Part shown: piece by piece, positions 37,132 to 44,204 of the stretch
Layout: every line of letters starts with the position of its first letter
How positions within the stretch are numbered: the first letter of the stretch is position 1
DNA from: Elusimicrobiota bacterium
GTDB taxonomy: Bacteria > Elusimicrobiota > UBA8919
Assembly (NCBI GenBank): GCA_016928195.1
Contig: JAFGLF010000077.1
Location: 1-49,635, forward strand
Reading direction: 5' to 3'
DNA: 49,635 nt
Made by a program: the position numbers and the translations under genes
Notes under the pieces: generated by a model
Told to the model about the DNA's origin: nothing
The model's database searches: none
What the model saw: only the letters and a program-made list of their open reading frames with translations

Positions 37132-38757
37132 ATGGATATAGAGAAATTCTTACCCTATGTAAAAAAACCGACCAGATATATCGGACAAGAATGGAACTCA
37201 ATGGTTCGGAGTCCAAAGTCTCCACCGCGGCGGATCCAAGGTTTAGTAAAGTTTTGTCTGGTATTTCCTGATCTATATGAAATAGGGATGTCTAATCTCG
37301 GGCTGCAGATTTTATACAATATTCTGAATAAATCTGAGAATGTTGTTTGTGAAAGAGCATTTTCTCCCGAATATGATATGGAGGAAATTTTAAGGGAAAA
37401 CAATTTACCGTTATTTTCTATTGAAACAAAGGCGCCACTTAATAAGTTTGATATTATCGGTTTTAATATTCAACATGAATTATGCTATACAAATATTTTA
37501 AATATTCTGGATTTGGCAAAAATACCCTTAAGATCAAAAGAAAGGGACGGTAGTTTATCGGAATATCCTTTGATTGTTGCTGGTGGCCCCGCATGTGTTA
37601 ATCCTTTGCCGATCAAGGATTTTATTGATGCATTTGTTATAGGCGAAGGAGAAGACGTAATACTAAAAATTACAAATTATAAATTACAAATTTCAAATAA
37701 GTTGGAATTATTAAAAAAGCTTTCGGAGATACCATGTATTTATGTGCCGTCATTGCATGACGGCAAAAAAACAATTAAAAAAAATACTGTTGATTTGGAA
37801 ACTTCGGATTATCCGGTTTCTCCGATTGTCCCTTTTTTGGATGTAACACAAAACCGTCTTAATGTTGAAATAATGCGCGGTTGTTCAAGAGCTTGTTTTT
37901 TTTGTCAGGCATCGAAGACATATTCTCCGCGTAGGATAAGAAGCAAAAAAAAACTTTTAAAAATTATAAAAGAAGGTCTTATATCCACTGGTTATGATGA
38001 GGTATCACTCCTTTCGCTTTCCACATCAGATTATCCATATATAAATGAGTTGATGGATTCTGTTATGGAGATATGTTTGGAAAAGAGAGTAGCTGTGGCA
38101 TTACCATCACTGAGATGTCATCCCTCATCGGTAGATTTGGCGGTTAAAACACGGTCTTTTAAAAAAACTTCTCTAACATTTGCCCCAGAAGCCGGTACAG
38201 AACGCTTACGGAGAAAAATAGGAAAATTTATTACTGACGATGAGATATTAAAAACAACGGAGTATGCTTTTAAATCAGGTTGGCGGTTGATAAAACTTTA
38301 TTTTATGGTCGGGTTGCCTACAGAGACTGATGAAGATATCGAAGGGATTGTGTCGCTTGTTAGAAATGTGAAAAAACAAACACCACAGCTGAATCTGAAT
38401 ATTACCGTATCTCCTTTTGTTCCAAAACCGCATACCGCTTTTGAGAGGGAAAAGTTTTTTAACTTGAGTTATTTTAACGAAAAGAAAAAATACCTAAAAA
38501 TAAAGCTACGGGCCGAGGTTAAGTTTCATAAGCCGGAAATGTCTTTAATAGAGGCAGTTTTTGCGAAAGGAGACGAAAGATTGAATGATGTGTTGGAAGC
38601 TGCATATAAAAACGGCTGCAGGTTTGACCAGTGGAATGAAAGATTTCTTTATGAAAAATGGTGTAATGCTTTTTTTAAATGTGGAATAAATCCTGATGAC
38701 TATCTTAAAGAAATCACTGATTCCCGTTCTTTATCCTGGGATTTTATTCAATTATAA
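37132..38757 (+). CDS. TIGR03960-type B12-binding-like radical SAM protein
   Basis: A 541-residue protein. The N-terminal cobalamin-binding-like part has YEIGMSNLGLQILYNILN. The radical SAM core has C251, C255 and C258 (GCSRACFFCQASK) for the 4Fe-4S cluster, then GYDEVSLLSLSTSDYP and FAPEAGTERLRRKIGKF. These match the family usually found after rodA in several phyla. Its exact reaction is unknown. Residues about 181-193 (TNYKLQISNK) look repeat-derived. The usual partner with DUF2344 is not next to it; the next gene is convergent. Confidence 0.9.
   Translation: MDIEKFLPYVKKPTRYIGQEWNSMVRSPKSPPRRIQGLVKFCLVFPDLYEIGMSNLGLQILYNILNKSENVVCERAFSPEYDMEEILRENNLPLFSIETKAPLNKFDIIGFNIQHELCYTNILNILDLAKIPLRSKERDGSLSEYPLIVAGGPACVNPLPIKDFIDAFVIGEGEDVILKITNYKLQISNKLELLKKLSEIPCIYVPSLHDGKKTIKKNTVDLETSDYPVSPIVPFLDVTQNRLNVEIMRGCSRACFFCQASKTYSPRRIRSKKKLLKIIKEGLISTGYDEVSLLSLSTSDYPYINELMDSVMEICLEKRVAVALPSLRCHPSSVDLAVKTRSFKKTSLTFAPEAGTERLRRKIGKFITDDEILKTTEYAFKSGWRLIKLYFMVGLPTETDEDIEGIVSLVRNVKKQTPQLNLNITVSPFVPKPHTAFEREKFFNLSYFNEKKKYLKIKLRAEVKFHKPEMSLIEAVFAKGDERLNDVLEAAYKNGCRFDQWNERFLYEKWCNAFFKCGINPDDYLKEITDSRSLSWDFIQL
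37665..37702 (+). repeat. Single-arm tandem repeat inside the radical SAM gene
   Basis: Units ATTACAAATTATAA and ATTACAAATTTCAAAT are in frame and encode ITNYKLQISNK. The composition and periodicity are like one arm of the AT-rich intergenic elements. The reading frame is kept. Confidence 0.5.
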
Positions 38758-38771
38758 GATTGGGCGGTTTT

Positions 38772-39683
38772 TTAAAAACTTGTAATTTCTTTGAATTTTT
38801 TATAGCGGTTCCGAATTTCTTTATATGTGAGTCGTTTCATTCGTTCAAGTGAAAAATCCTCTACGTTGAATGATGCCATAACACTGCCGTAAATTATTGC
38901 TTTTCTTAAGTTGGATTCATTAGGGGTTTTGTTTAGTTTTGCCAAATAACCGAAAAAGCCTCCTGCGAATGTATCTCCGGCTCCTGTTGGATCTGAGATC
39001 TTTTCCAGGGGGTATGCTGGCGCCGAAAAAACTCCTTTTTTAGAAAATAATAGGGAACCGTGCTCACCCTTTTTTATAACGATATATTTCGGCCCGCGGT
39101 CGAGTATAATTTTACCTGCCTTTATTAAACTGGATTGCTCTGTAAAAATTCTTGCTTCCCCATCGTTAATGACTAAGATATCGATTTTTGAAAGAAGTTT
39201 TATAAATGATTGCTTCTTTATTTTTATCCAGAGATTCATAGAGTCCGCAGCTACCAGTTTTGGTTTTTTTATTTGGGATAAAACATCCATTTGTAAATCC
39301 GGATCGATATTGGCCAGAAATACATATTCTGTATTTCTATACGAATCTGGTATTTCGGGTTTAAATGTTTCAAATACATTGAGACACGTTGTTAATGTTT
39401 TTGCTTCATTCATATCACCTTCATAACAACCACTCCATCTGAAAGTCTGGCCTTCTAAAATTTGTAAACCTTTAAGATTTATCTTTTTCGATTTTAAAAG
39501 TTCCAAATGTTCTTCAGGGAAGTCATTGCCTACTACCGCCACTAAATTAATTTTTCCGGGCGGCATGAAAAAACTTGCCGAATAAGAAAAATATGTGGCT
39601 GATCCTCCCAGAATATCACTTTTTTCTCCAAAAGGTGTTTTTACCGAATCCAGCGCAACTGACCCAACAACAAGTATAGACAT
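38772..39683 (-). CDS. PfkB-family sugar/nucleoside kinase
   Basis: A 303-residue kinase. ATG at 39683 with GGAG 8 bases upstream is preferred to the longer TTG frame. The N-terminal GGSATYFSYSASFF glycine motif and the C-terminal DPTGAGDTFAGGFFGYLAKL signature, with catalytic aspartate in GAGD, place it in the PfkB/ribokinase family. The substrate cannot be told from sequence. It lies 23 bp behind smpB in one unit and converges on the radical SAM gene with 14 bp between the stops. Confidence 0.9.
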   Translation of the reverse strand: MSILVVGSVALDSVKTPFGEKSDILGGSATYFSYSASFFMPPGKINLVAVVGNDFPEEHLELLKSKKINLKGLQILEGQTFRWSGCYEGDMNEAKTLTTCLNVFETFKPEIPDSYRNTEYVFLANIDPDLQMDVLSQIKKPKLVAADSMNLWIKIKKQSFIKLLSKIDILVINDGEARIFTEQSSLIKAGKIILDRGPKYIVIKKGEHGSLLFSKKGVFSAPAYPLEKISDPTGAGDTFAGGFFGYLAKLNKTPNESNLRKAIIYGSVMASFNVEDFSLERMKRLTYKEIRNRYKKFKEITSF

Positions 39684-39706
39684 AAATAACTCCAATTAAA
39701 AAATTT

Positions 39707-40150
39707 TTAACCCCTGATGTTTCTTAACTCTCTTCTTACTTCTTTTTCTTTTATTGCTTCTCTTTTATCCCAGTGTTTTTTGCCTTTTGCAACAGCTATT
39801 TCAACTTTAACCAAGCCGTTTTTTAGATAGACTTCGGTTGGTATGATAGCTAAACCTTTTATAGTGGTTTTTTCCAGCAATTTTGTAATTTCTCTTTTAT
39901 GGAGAAGAAGTTTTCTGGGTCTAACTGGCTCATATTTTGTATCTGAGAGATGTTCATATGCTGATATATTTGCATTATATAAAAATGCTTCTCTTTTTGC
40001 AACCGCTACATAACTCTCTTTTATATCAATATGTCCTGCCCTTATTGACTTAACCTCACTTCCTAGAAGCGAAATTCCCGCCTCATATTTCTCTATAATT
40101 GTATAATTAAAGTATGCTTTTCTGTTTGTAGTAATTGTTTTTTTACCCAT
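39707..40150 (-). CDS. smpB: SsrA-binding protein SmpB
   Basis: A 147-residue tmRNA partner in ribosome rescue. NRKAYFNYTIIEKYEAGISL, GSEVKSIRAG and the C-terminal GKKHWDKREAIKEKEVRREL are diagnostic. It is divergent from ssrA, whose promoter lies in the same 170-bp gap. A promoter fits so that transcription would start at the A of the ATG, implying a leaderless mRNA. Confidence 0.98.
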   Translation of the reverse strand: MGKKTITTNRKAYFNYTIIEKYEAGISLLGSEVKSIRAGHIDIKESYVAVAKREAFLYNANISAYEHLSDTKYEPVRPRKLLLHKREITKLLEKTTIKGLAIIPTEVYLKNGLVKVEIAVAKGKKHWDKREAIKEKEVRRELRNIRG

Positions 40151-40156
40151 AATTTT

Positions 40157-40185
40157 ATTCTATCAAATTTGAACAAATTTTGCAA
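40157..40185 (-). promoter_or_regulatory. Promoter of smpB, predicted leaderless
   Basis: On the minus strand TTGCAA (-35, 40185-40180), a 17-bp spacer and TAGAAT (-10, 40162-40157). Six bases separate the -10 box from the smpB ATG, so the expected start point is the ATG itself. No ribosome site is visible. Confidence 0.6.
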
Positions 40186-40220
40186 TTGTCCCGTATAAAT
40201 CCTTACAGGATTCTTCGGGA

Positions 40221-40249
40221 TTGACTATTACCCAGTTTTATAGTAAAAT
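40221..40249 (+). promoter_or_regulatory. Promoter of the tRNA-Leu/tmRNA unit
   Basis: TTGACT (40221-40226), a 17-bp spacer and TAAAAT (40244-40249). The transcript is expected to start near 40256, upstream of the CTTAACT repeat, tRNA-Leu and ssrA. It is back to back with the smpB promoter. Confidence 0.7.
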
Positions 40250-40256
40250 AATTATG

Positions 40257-40321
40257 TCTTAACTCTTAACTCTTGGAACGAAGTGGAGATCCCGATTTAT
40301 CGGGATTAATTCTGCCTTAAT
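40257..40321 (+). repeat. Single-arm CTTAACT repeat and hairpin before tRNA-Leu
   Basis: CTTAACTCTTAACTCTTGG is followed by a perfect 7-bp hairpin ATCCCGA-TTTA-TCGGGAT (40289-40306) and then TAATTCTGCCTTAAT, which abuts the mature tRNA. The same suffix with two changes abuts the mature tmRNA. Confidence 0.6.
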
Positions 40322-40405
40322 GGGCGCGTGGCGGAATCGGCAGACGCGCTAGCTTCAGGAGCTAGTGCCCGAAGGGGTATGGAGGTTCAAATCCTCTCGC
40401 GCCCA
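40322..40405 (+). tRNA. tRNA-Leu (anticodon CAG)
   Basis: An 84-nt class II tRNA. The acceptor GGGCGCG (40322-40328) pairs with CGCGCCC (40398-40404), discriminator A. The anticodon stem CTAGC/GCTAG holds the loop TTCAGGA with anticodon CAG at 40356-40358. A long variable arm is present, as expected for leucine. CCA is not encoded. It is co-oriented with ssrA, 62 bp ahead. Confidence 0.95.
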
Positions 40406-40410
40406 GATTA

Positions 40411-40467
40411 AATAATCTAATTCTTATTTCTTAACTCTTAACTCTTAATTCTTAATTCTGTCTTAGT
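40411..40467 (+). repeat. Single-arm CTTAACT repeat before tmRNA
   Basis: Units TTCTTAACT, CTTAACT, CTTAATT, CTTAATT end in TAATTCTGTCTTAGT immediately before the first G of mature tmRNA. It resembles a right arm without its left partner. Confidence 0.6.
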
Positions 40468-40825
40468 GGGGGTGCACAGGTTTCGACGGGAATAATCGTC
40501 CGATGCCGTTGCAGGCTGCAGTTGACCGAAGGGCTGCATTAAAAATCGGTCATTCAAATATAACTGCCGATTATACACCGGTAGTTGCTCACGCTTAAGC
40601 ATGAGCCGCTCTCCTGACCTTTTTTCTGCGAGTTCAGGGTAGAGTGTCATAATGCAGAATAGTTTCGATTTTTGCTGTTGAAATCGGAATGAAAACTTAA
40701 ACAGCTGGTTCCGGACTGATTTTGCCGGTGGAAGCAGTCTGGAATGAAATAAAGCACCGGATAAGCTTGTAGAAACCATCGTGCAGTATTTTCGGACGCG
40801 GGTTCGATTCCCGCCACCTCCACCA
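40468..40825 (+). ncRNA. ssrA: Transfer-messenger RNA (tmRNA)
   Basis: A 358-nt tmRNA. The 5' end GGGGGTGCACAGGTTTCGAC pairs with the 3' end through GGGGGTG/CACCTCC. The 3' TGGTTCGATTCCCG-like T arm (GGGTTCGATTCCCG) and an encoded CCA are present. The tag frame reads NITADYTPVVAHA up to TAA 40596-40598. The resume codon is uncertain (TCA or CAT positions precede AAT). The stop codon is inside the hairpin GCTCACGCTTAAGCATGAGC. It frees stalled ribosomes together with SmpB, encoded next door. Confidence 0.97.
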
Positions 40826-40861
40826 TGTATTTCTTGCCGAATTGATAATTACCAGTAACTT

Positions 40862-42013
40862 ATGACAGGTAATCGCTTATTAAAATCTCTTGTTTTTAAT
40901 GTAATAATTTTTGTAATCCTTTTCTGTTCCTTATTCGGGAGTACGTATTTTTTAGGGAATATAAATTTCCTTATATTATGGGTAATAAGAATTATAATAA
41001 TTATAATAAACATTCTGATGTTAACCAGAATATTTTATTTTTTCATTTTTAAGAATGAAAAAATAAAGGAAAATCTAAAAAAAGTATTTTTATGTTTCTA
41101 CTCGTTTATTTTATTATTTTTTGTTCTGGAAGCTGTTTTTATGTTTGTTCCGCAGAGCCATGGGGTTGGATATACGCATGCTTCTTATAATTGGCACTAT
41201 TATTATTGGAAACCCATAAGCAGGTTTCACTATAGGGATAAGGATTGCAGTATAAAAGAAGTTATTAATAAACAGAAAATATTTGCGTTAGGTGACTCAT
41301 CTACCGCAGGGGCTGGTATAAAAAATATTGAAGATAGATATTCGGATCTGCTTGAAAAAAAACTCCCGTCAAATTATAAAGTTTTCAACCTTGGCATGCC
41401 GGGTTCTGACACGAAATATGCATATCATAGATTGGTCAGTTTTCCATTTAGGCCGGATATACTTATTTTACAATATGCTGGTGATGATATTCTAGGAGCT
41501 GCTTTATCCAAAGGAAAGAGTTTCCCGGTTTTTACCCCCTATGAAAATGTAAAAAAATTATTTAGGCCTATTATACGCTACTCATATGTCATTGATTTTA
41601 TCTACTGGCAGTTTCCTCAGGCGGACACATCGACATACTTGAATTTTCAGGTTTCATCTTATAAAGATAAGGAAATATTGAAGGAACATTTCGCTGACCT
41701 TAGCAGGATTTTAAAGTTTTGTAAAAAAAATAATGTTTCTCTTATTGTAATGATGATTCCTTATCTTCATGACCTGGAGAAAACCGAAAGTTTCACCATG
41801 CCTATTGGCAGGTTTTTCAGGGGAAAGGGTATCCCGGTAATAGATGTTTCGGATATCATTAGGAAAATCCCGCTTAGAAAACGCATAGTCAGTTACAATG
41901 ACCCCCATCCTAGCGTAATGGTTCATAGGTTAATGGCAGAGGAAATTTATAGAATTTTAGTTTCAGAAAAAATGATTGAATTGTCTAGCCGTAAAACTTC
42001 CAATATGCCGTGA
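40862..42013 (+). CDS. Membrane-anchored SGNH-hydrolase-like protein
   Basis: A 383-residue protein. Three membrane helices occupy about residues 8-85. An SGNH/GDSL-type domain follows with FALGDSSTAGAG (G144-D145-S146, candidate nucleophile serine) and a C-terminal DPHPS (D347, H349), a D/H pair one residue tighter than the classical DxxH. Related membrane proteins act on cell-surface polysaccharide acyl groups, but the substrate here is unknown. It begins 36 bp after tmRNA. No ribosome site is obvious, so the start is uncertain. Confidence 0.75.
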   Translation: MTGNRLLKSLVFNVIIFVILFCSLFGSTYFLGNINFLILWVIRIIIIIINILMLTRIFYFFIFKNEKIKENLKKVFLCFYSFILLFFVLEAVFMFVPQSHGVGYTHASYNWHYYYWKPISRFHYRDKDCSIKEVINKQKIFALGDSSTAGAGIKNIEDRYSDLLEKKLPSNYKVFNLGMPGSDTKYAYHRLVSFPFRPDILILQYAGDDILGAALSKGKSFPVFTPYENVKKLFRPIIRYSYVIDFIYWQFPQADTSTYLNFQVSSYKDKEILKEHFADLSRILKFCKKNNVSLIVMMIPYLHDLEKTESFTMPIGRFFRGKGIPVIDVSDIIRKIPLRKRIVSYNDPHPSVMVHRLMAEEIYRILVSEKMIELSSRKTSNMP

Positions 42014-42104
42014 AAATTGCAATAGAAACATCCCTTTTTTGATTGATTTTGTCTCTTAATTTTTGTAATATAAATATTAGTATAGAAAAATATTAAAATT
42101 CAAA

Positions 42105-44093
42105 ATGAAAACTAAATTATTTCTATTTTCTGCTTTTTATTTTCTGCTTTTTACCTGCCATTTATCAGCATTACCGGATTTAACAGTATCGGATATTTCT
42201 TTCAGTGATGACTCGCCGTCAAAAAACCAGGAAATTACGATATCGGCTACTATTATAAATAATGGTGATAACTATTCCAATCAGGTGGTGCTTACACCCG
42301 AAACTTCTTCCTATCAGACATGGACATCAAGCGGTACAACGGGGATATCGTCTGCTGCCTGGTTTGCAAATTATTTTGAAGTTCCTTCCGATGTGTATCT
42401 CGGTAGAGCGGATATTGTAATTCGTAATTTAGAGGGGATAACCACTAACTATATAACAGTTGAAATCCGCGAAACAGTTGTGGATTTCGGAAGCATAGAA
42501 CCCGGGGCTTTCTCAATACATCTTTTGGATTCAGACACATTGAGCAGTCCTACAACATACCATCATTGGCAGGAGTTTACATTTGATTCTGCTCCGAAAC
42601 TGAGTGCAGGGACAACTTATTGGTTATGCGTAGGAAGTACAGCTTCAGTTTCGGTGGCATATGGACTGGGAATAAACAGCGGTGTTGGGGAAGATAAAAT
42701 TGCCGGAAGTATTGATTCTGGAACCAGCTGGACAGGTGTTACGGGTGTCGGGGGGGACCATGAGATTAATTTTAAGCTATATAAATGTACGGATACAATT
42801 GTTAAGTTTTTTGATGGTGACCCGGATAATGGCGGTACAATAATATATACTGAAATAATTGAACAGCCAATCTATTCCGGTACGAGTGTTGTTGTTTCAA
42901 CCAGTTGGGTGACTTCGGAAGGAAGTCATAGTATTTATGTAGTTGTTGATTATCCGAGTTCCGGTATAATAAGCGAATCAAACGAAAATAATAATTCCTT
43001 AAATAAAAACCTGACTGTTGAAACTGCGCCTATAATAGTTTCTGTTTTCCCGCAGGATAAGGCAAAAGGAGTAGATATAAGCACATCAATTTATGTTTCT
43101 TTCAGCGAGGATATGGAAGAGGTTTCTACGGAGGGTGCGATATCTGTAAAGGCGATCAGAGATAATGAAGGGAATAGTATAAATTCAGCCGTAACCGGAA
43201 CAGCGGAATATGTCAGCAGTGATAAAAAATTGATTTTTACAGCTGGTTTTAAAAATAATTATACCTATGAAGTTATAGTTTCTGTTGCTGCCTGTGATAT
43301 ATACGGGAACAACCTTAATAGTTCCAAAATATGGACATTTAGTACAGTTTTGGATAAAAGTATTCCCAATATCGTAAAAGATCCGGATAACCCCGGGTTA
43401 TATCAAGTAACTCTCGCACCGGGTGCTTTGTCCGAGAATGTTTATATTATAGGAAGTACTACAACTTCAAAGACTTCCGAGGTTGAACAAGCAAACACGA
43501 AACTTCAGAGTTTCGCGGACCCTTTTCATTTCTTTGTACCGGAAACTTTGCGTGAATTTACCGCATATAATAGTGTCGGCGATTTAATAGTATCCAATTT
43601 TTCAGCAGCAGTAACTATTACCATCCCTTATACTGAGACAGCAGGAATTGTAAACAATACCTCGCCGCCTGTTAGCGAGAACACCTTATCTATTTATTAC
43701 CTGAATGAAGATAATAATTTATGGGTGCGGCTCCCTGGTTCAACGGTTAATAGTGCAGATAATACAGTAACAGCTGTAGTTCCCCATTTCTCAGTTTTTG
43801 CTATATTAGGGACCAGTGCTAATGATCTTTCAAATGCTTATGCATATCCGGTTCCGTTTAGAGCTAATATAGATACAACAATAACATTTACGAGTCTCTC
43901 TTCCTATGCAAAAATAAAGATTTTTACAATAAGCGGAGAGTTGGTCAAGGAAATTGAACATATGGCCGGAAATCCCTGGGAGTCCTGGAATGTGAGAACA
44001 GATGATGGAAATAAACTATCCAGCGGTGTGTATATTTATTGTATAGAAAATGATGAAAACAAAAAATTCGGAAAAATAGTAATAATAAAGTAA
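42105..44093 (+). CDS. Secreted CARDB/Big_5 protein with FlgD/T9SS-like C-terminal domain
   Basis: A 662-residue protein. A signal peptide (residues 1-22) is coded by two TTTTCTGCTTTTTA units. A first CARDB-like domain covers residues 24-130 and a second, ending PSSGIISESNENNNSLNKNL, 225-303. A Big_5 Ig-like domain (VFPQDKAKGVDISTSIYVSF) spans about 305-412. The last 85 residues (AYPYPVPFRANIDTT-like start, KIKIFTISGELVKEIEH, SSGVYIYCIE) form the FlgD Ig/T9SS-type C-terminal domain, suggesting export to the cell surface. Followed by a PorV-family gene, which fits a type IX-like route (inferred). Confidence 0.8.
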   Translation: MKTKLFLFSAFYFLLFTCHLSALPDLTVSDISFSDDSPSKNQEITISATIINNGDNYSNQVVLTPETSSYQTWTSSGTTGISSAAWFANYFEVPSDVYLGRADIVIRNLEGITTNYITVEIRETVVDFGSIEPGAFSIHLLDSDTLSSPTTYHHWQEFTFDSAPKLSAGTTYWLCVGSTASVSVAYGLGINSGVGEDKIAGSIDSGTSWTGVTGVGGDHEINFKLYKCTDTIVKFFDGDPDNGGTIIYTEIIEQPIYSGTSVVVSTSWVTSEGSHSIYVVVDYPSSGIISESNENNNSLNKNLTVETAPIIVSVFPQDKAKGVDISTSIYVSFSEDMEEVSTEGAISVKAIRDNEGNSINSAVTGTAEYVSSDKKLIFTAGFKNNYTYEVIVSVAACDIYGNNLNSSKIWTFSTVLDKSIPNIVKDPDNPGLYQVTLAPGALSENVYIIGSTTTSKTSEVEQANTKLQSFADPFHFFVPETLREFTAYNSVGDLIVSNFSAAVTITIPYTETAGIVNNTSPPVSENTLSIYYLNEDNNLWVRLPGSTVNSADNTVTAVVPHFSVFAILGTSANDLSNAYAYPVPFRANIDTTITFTSLSSYAKIKIFTISGELVKEIEHMAGNPWESWNVRTDDGNKLSSGVYIYCIENDENKKFGKIVIIK

Positions 44094-44204
44094 AAATACT
44101 ATGAAAATACAATTGAAATATAATGGAAATGCAGTGGAAATTATGAAGAAGATTTTGATTTCATATTTTACATTTTACATTTTACATTTTACATTTATTT
44201 TTGC
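44094..44204 (+). repeat. Inverted tandem element spanning the start and signal peptide of the PorV-TPR gene
   Basis: The left arm has GAAAATACAATTGAAATATA and ATGGAAATGCAGTGGAAATT, like the rpoC leader. The right arm repeats TACATTT four times (44167-44196) and is translated as part of the signal peptide. The start codon lies between the arms. Confidence 0.6.

Noticed and set aside
40438-40779. Minus-strand frame of 113 residues
   Set aside because: It covers tmRNA, whose ends, tag region and CCA are clear. No protein signature.
42030-42100. Promoter for the CARDB protein gene
   Set aside because: TTGATT and TATAAA-like words occur but the spacing (about 20-21 bp) is poor. Not strong enough to annotate.
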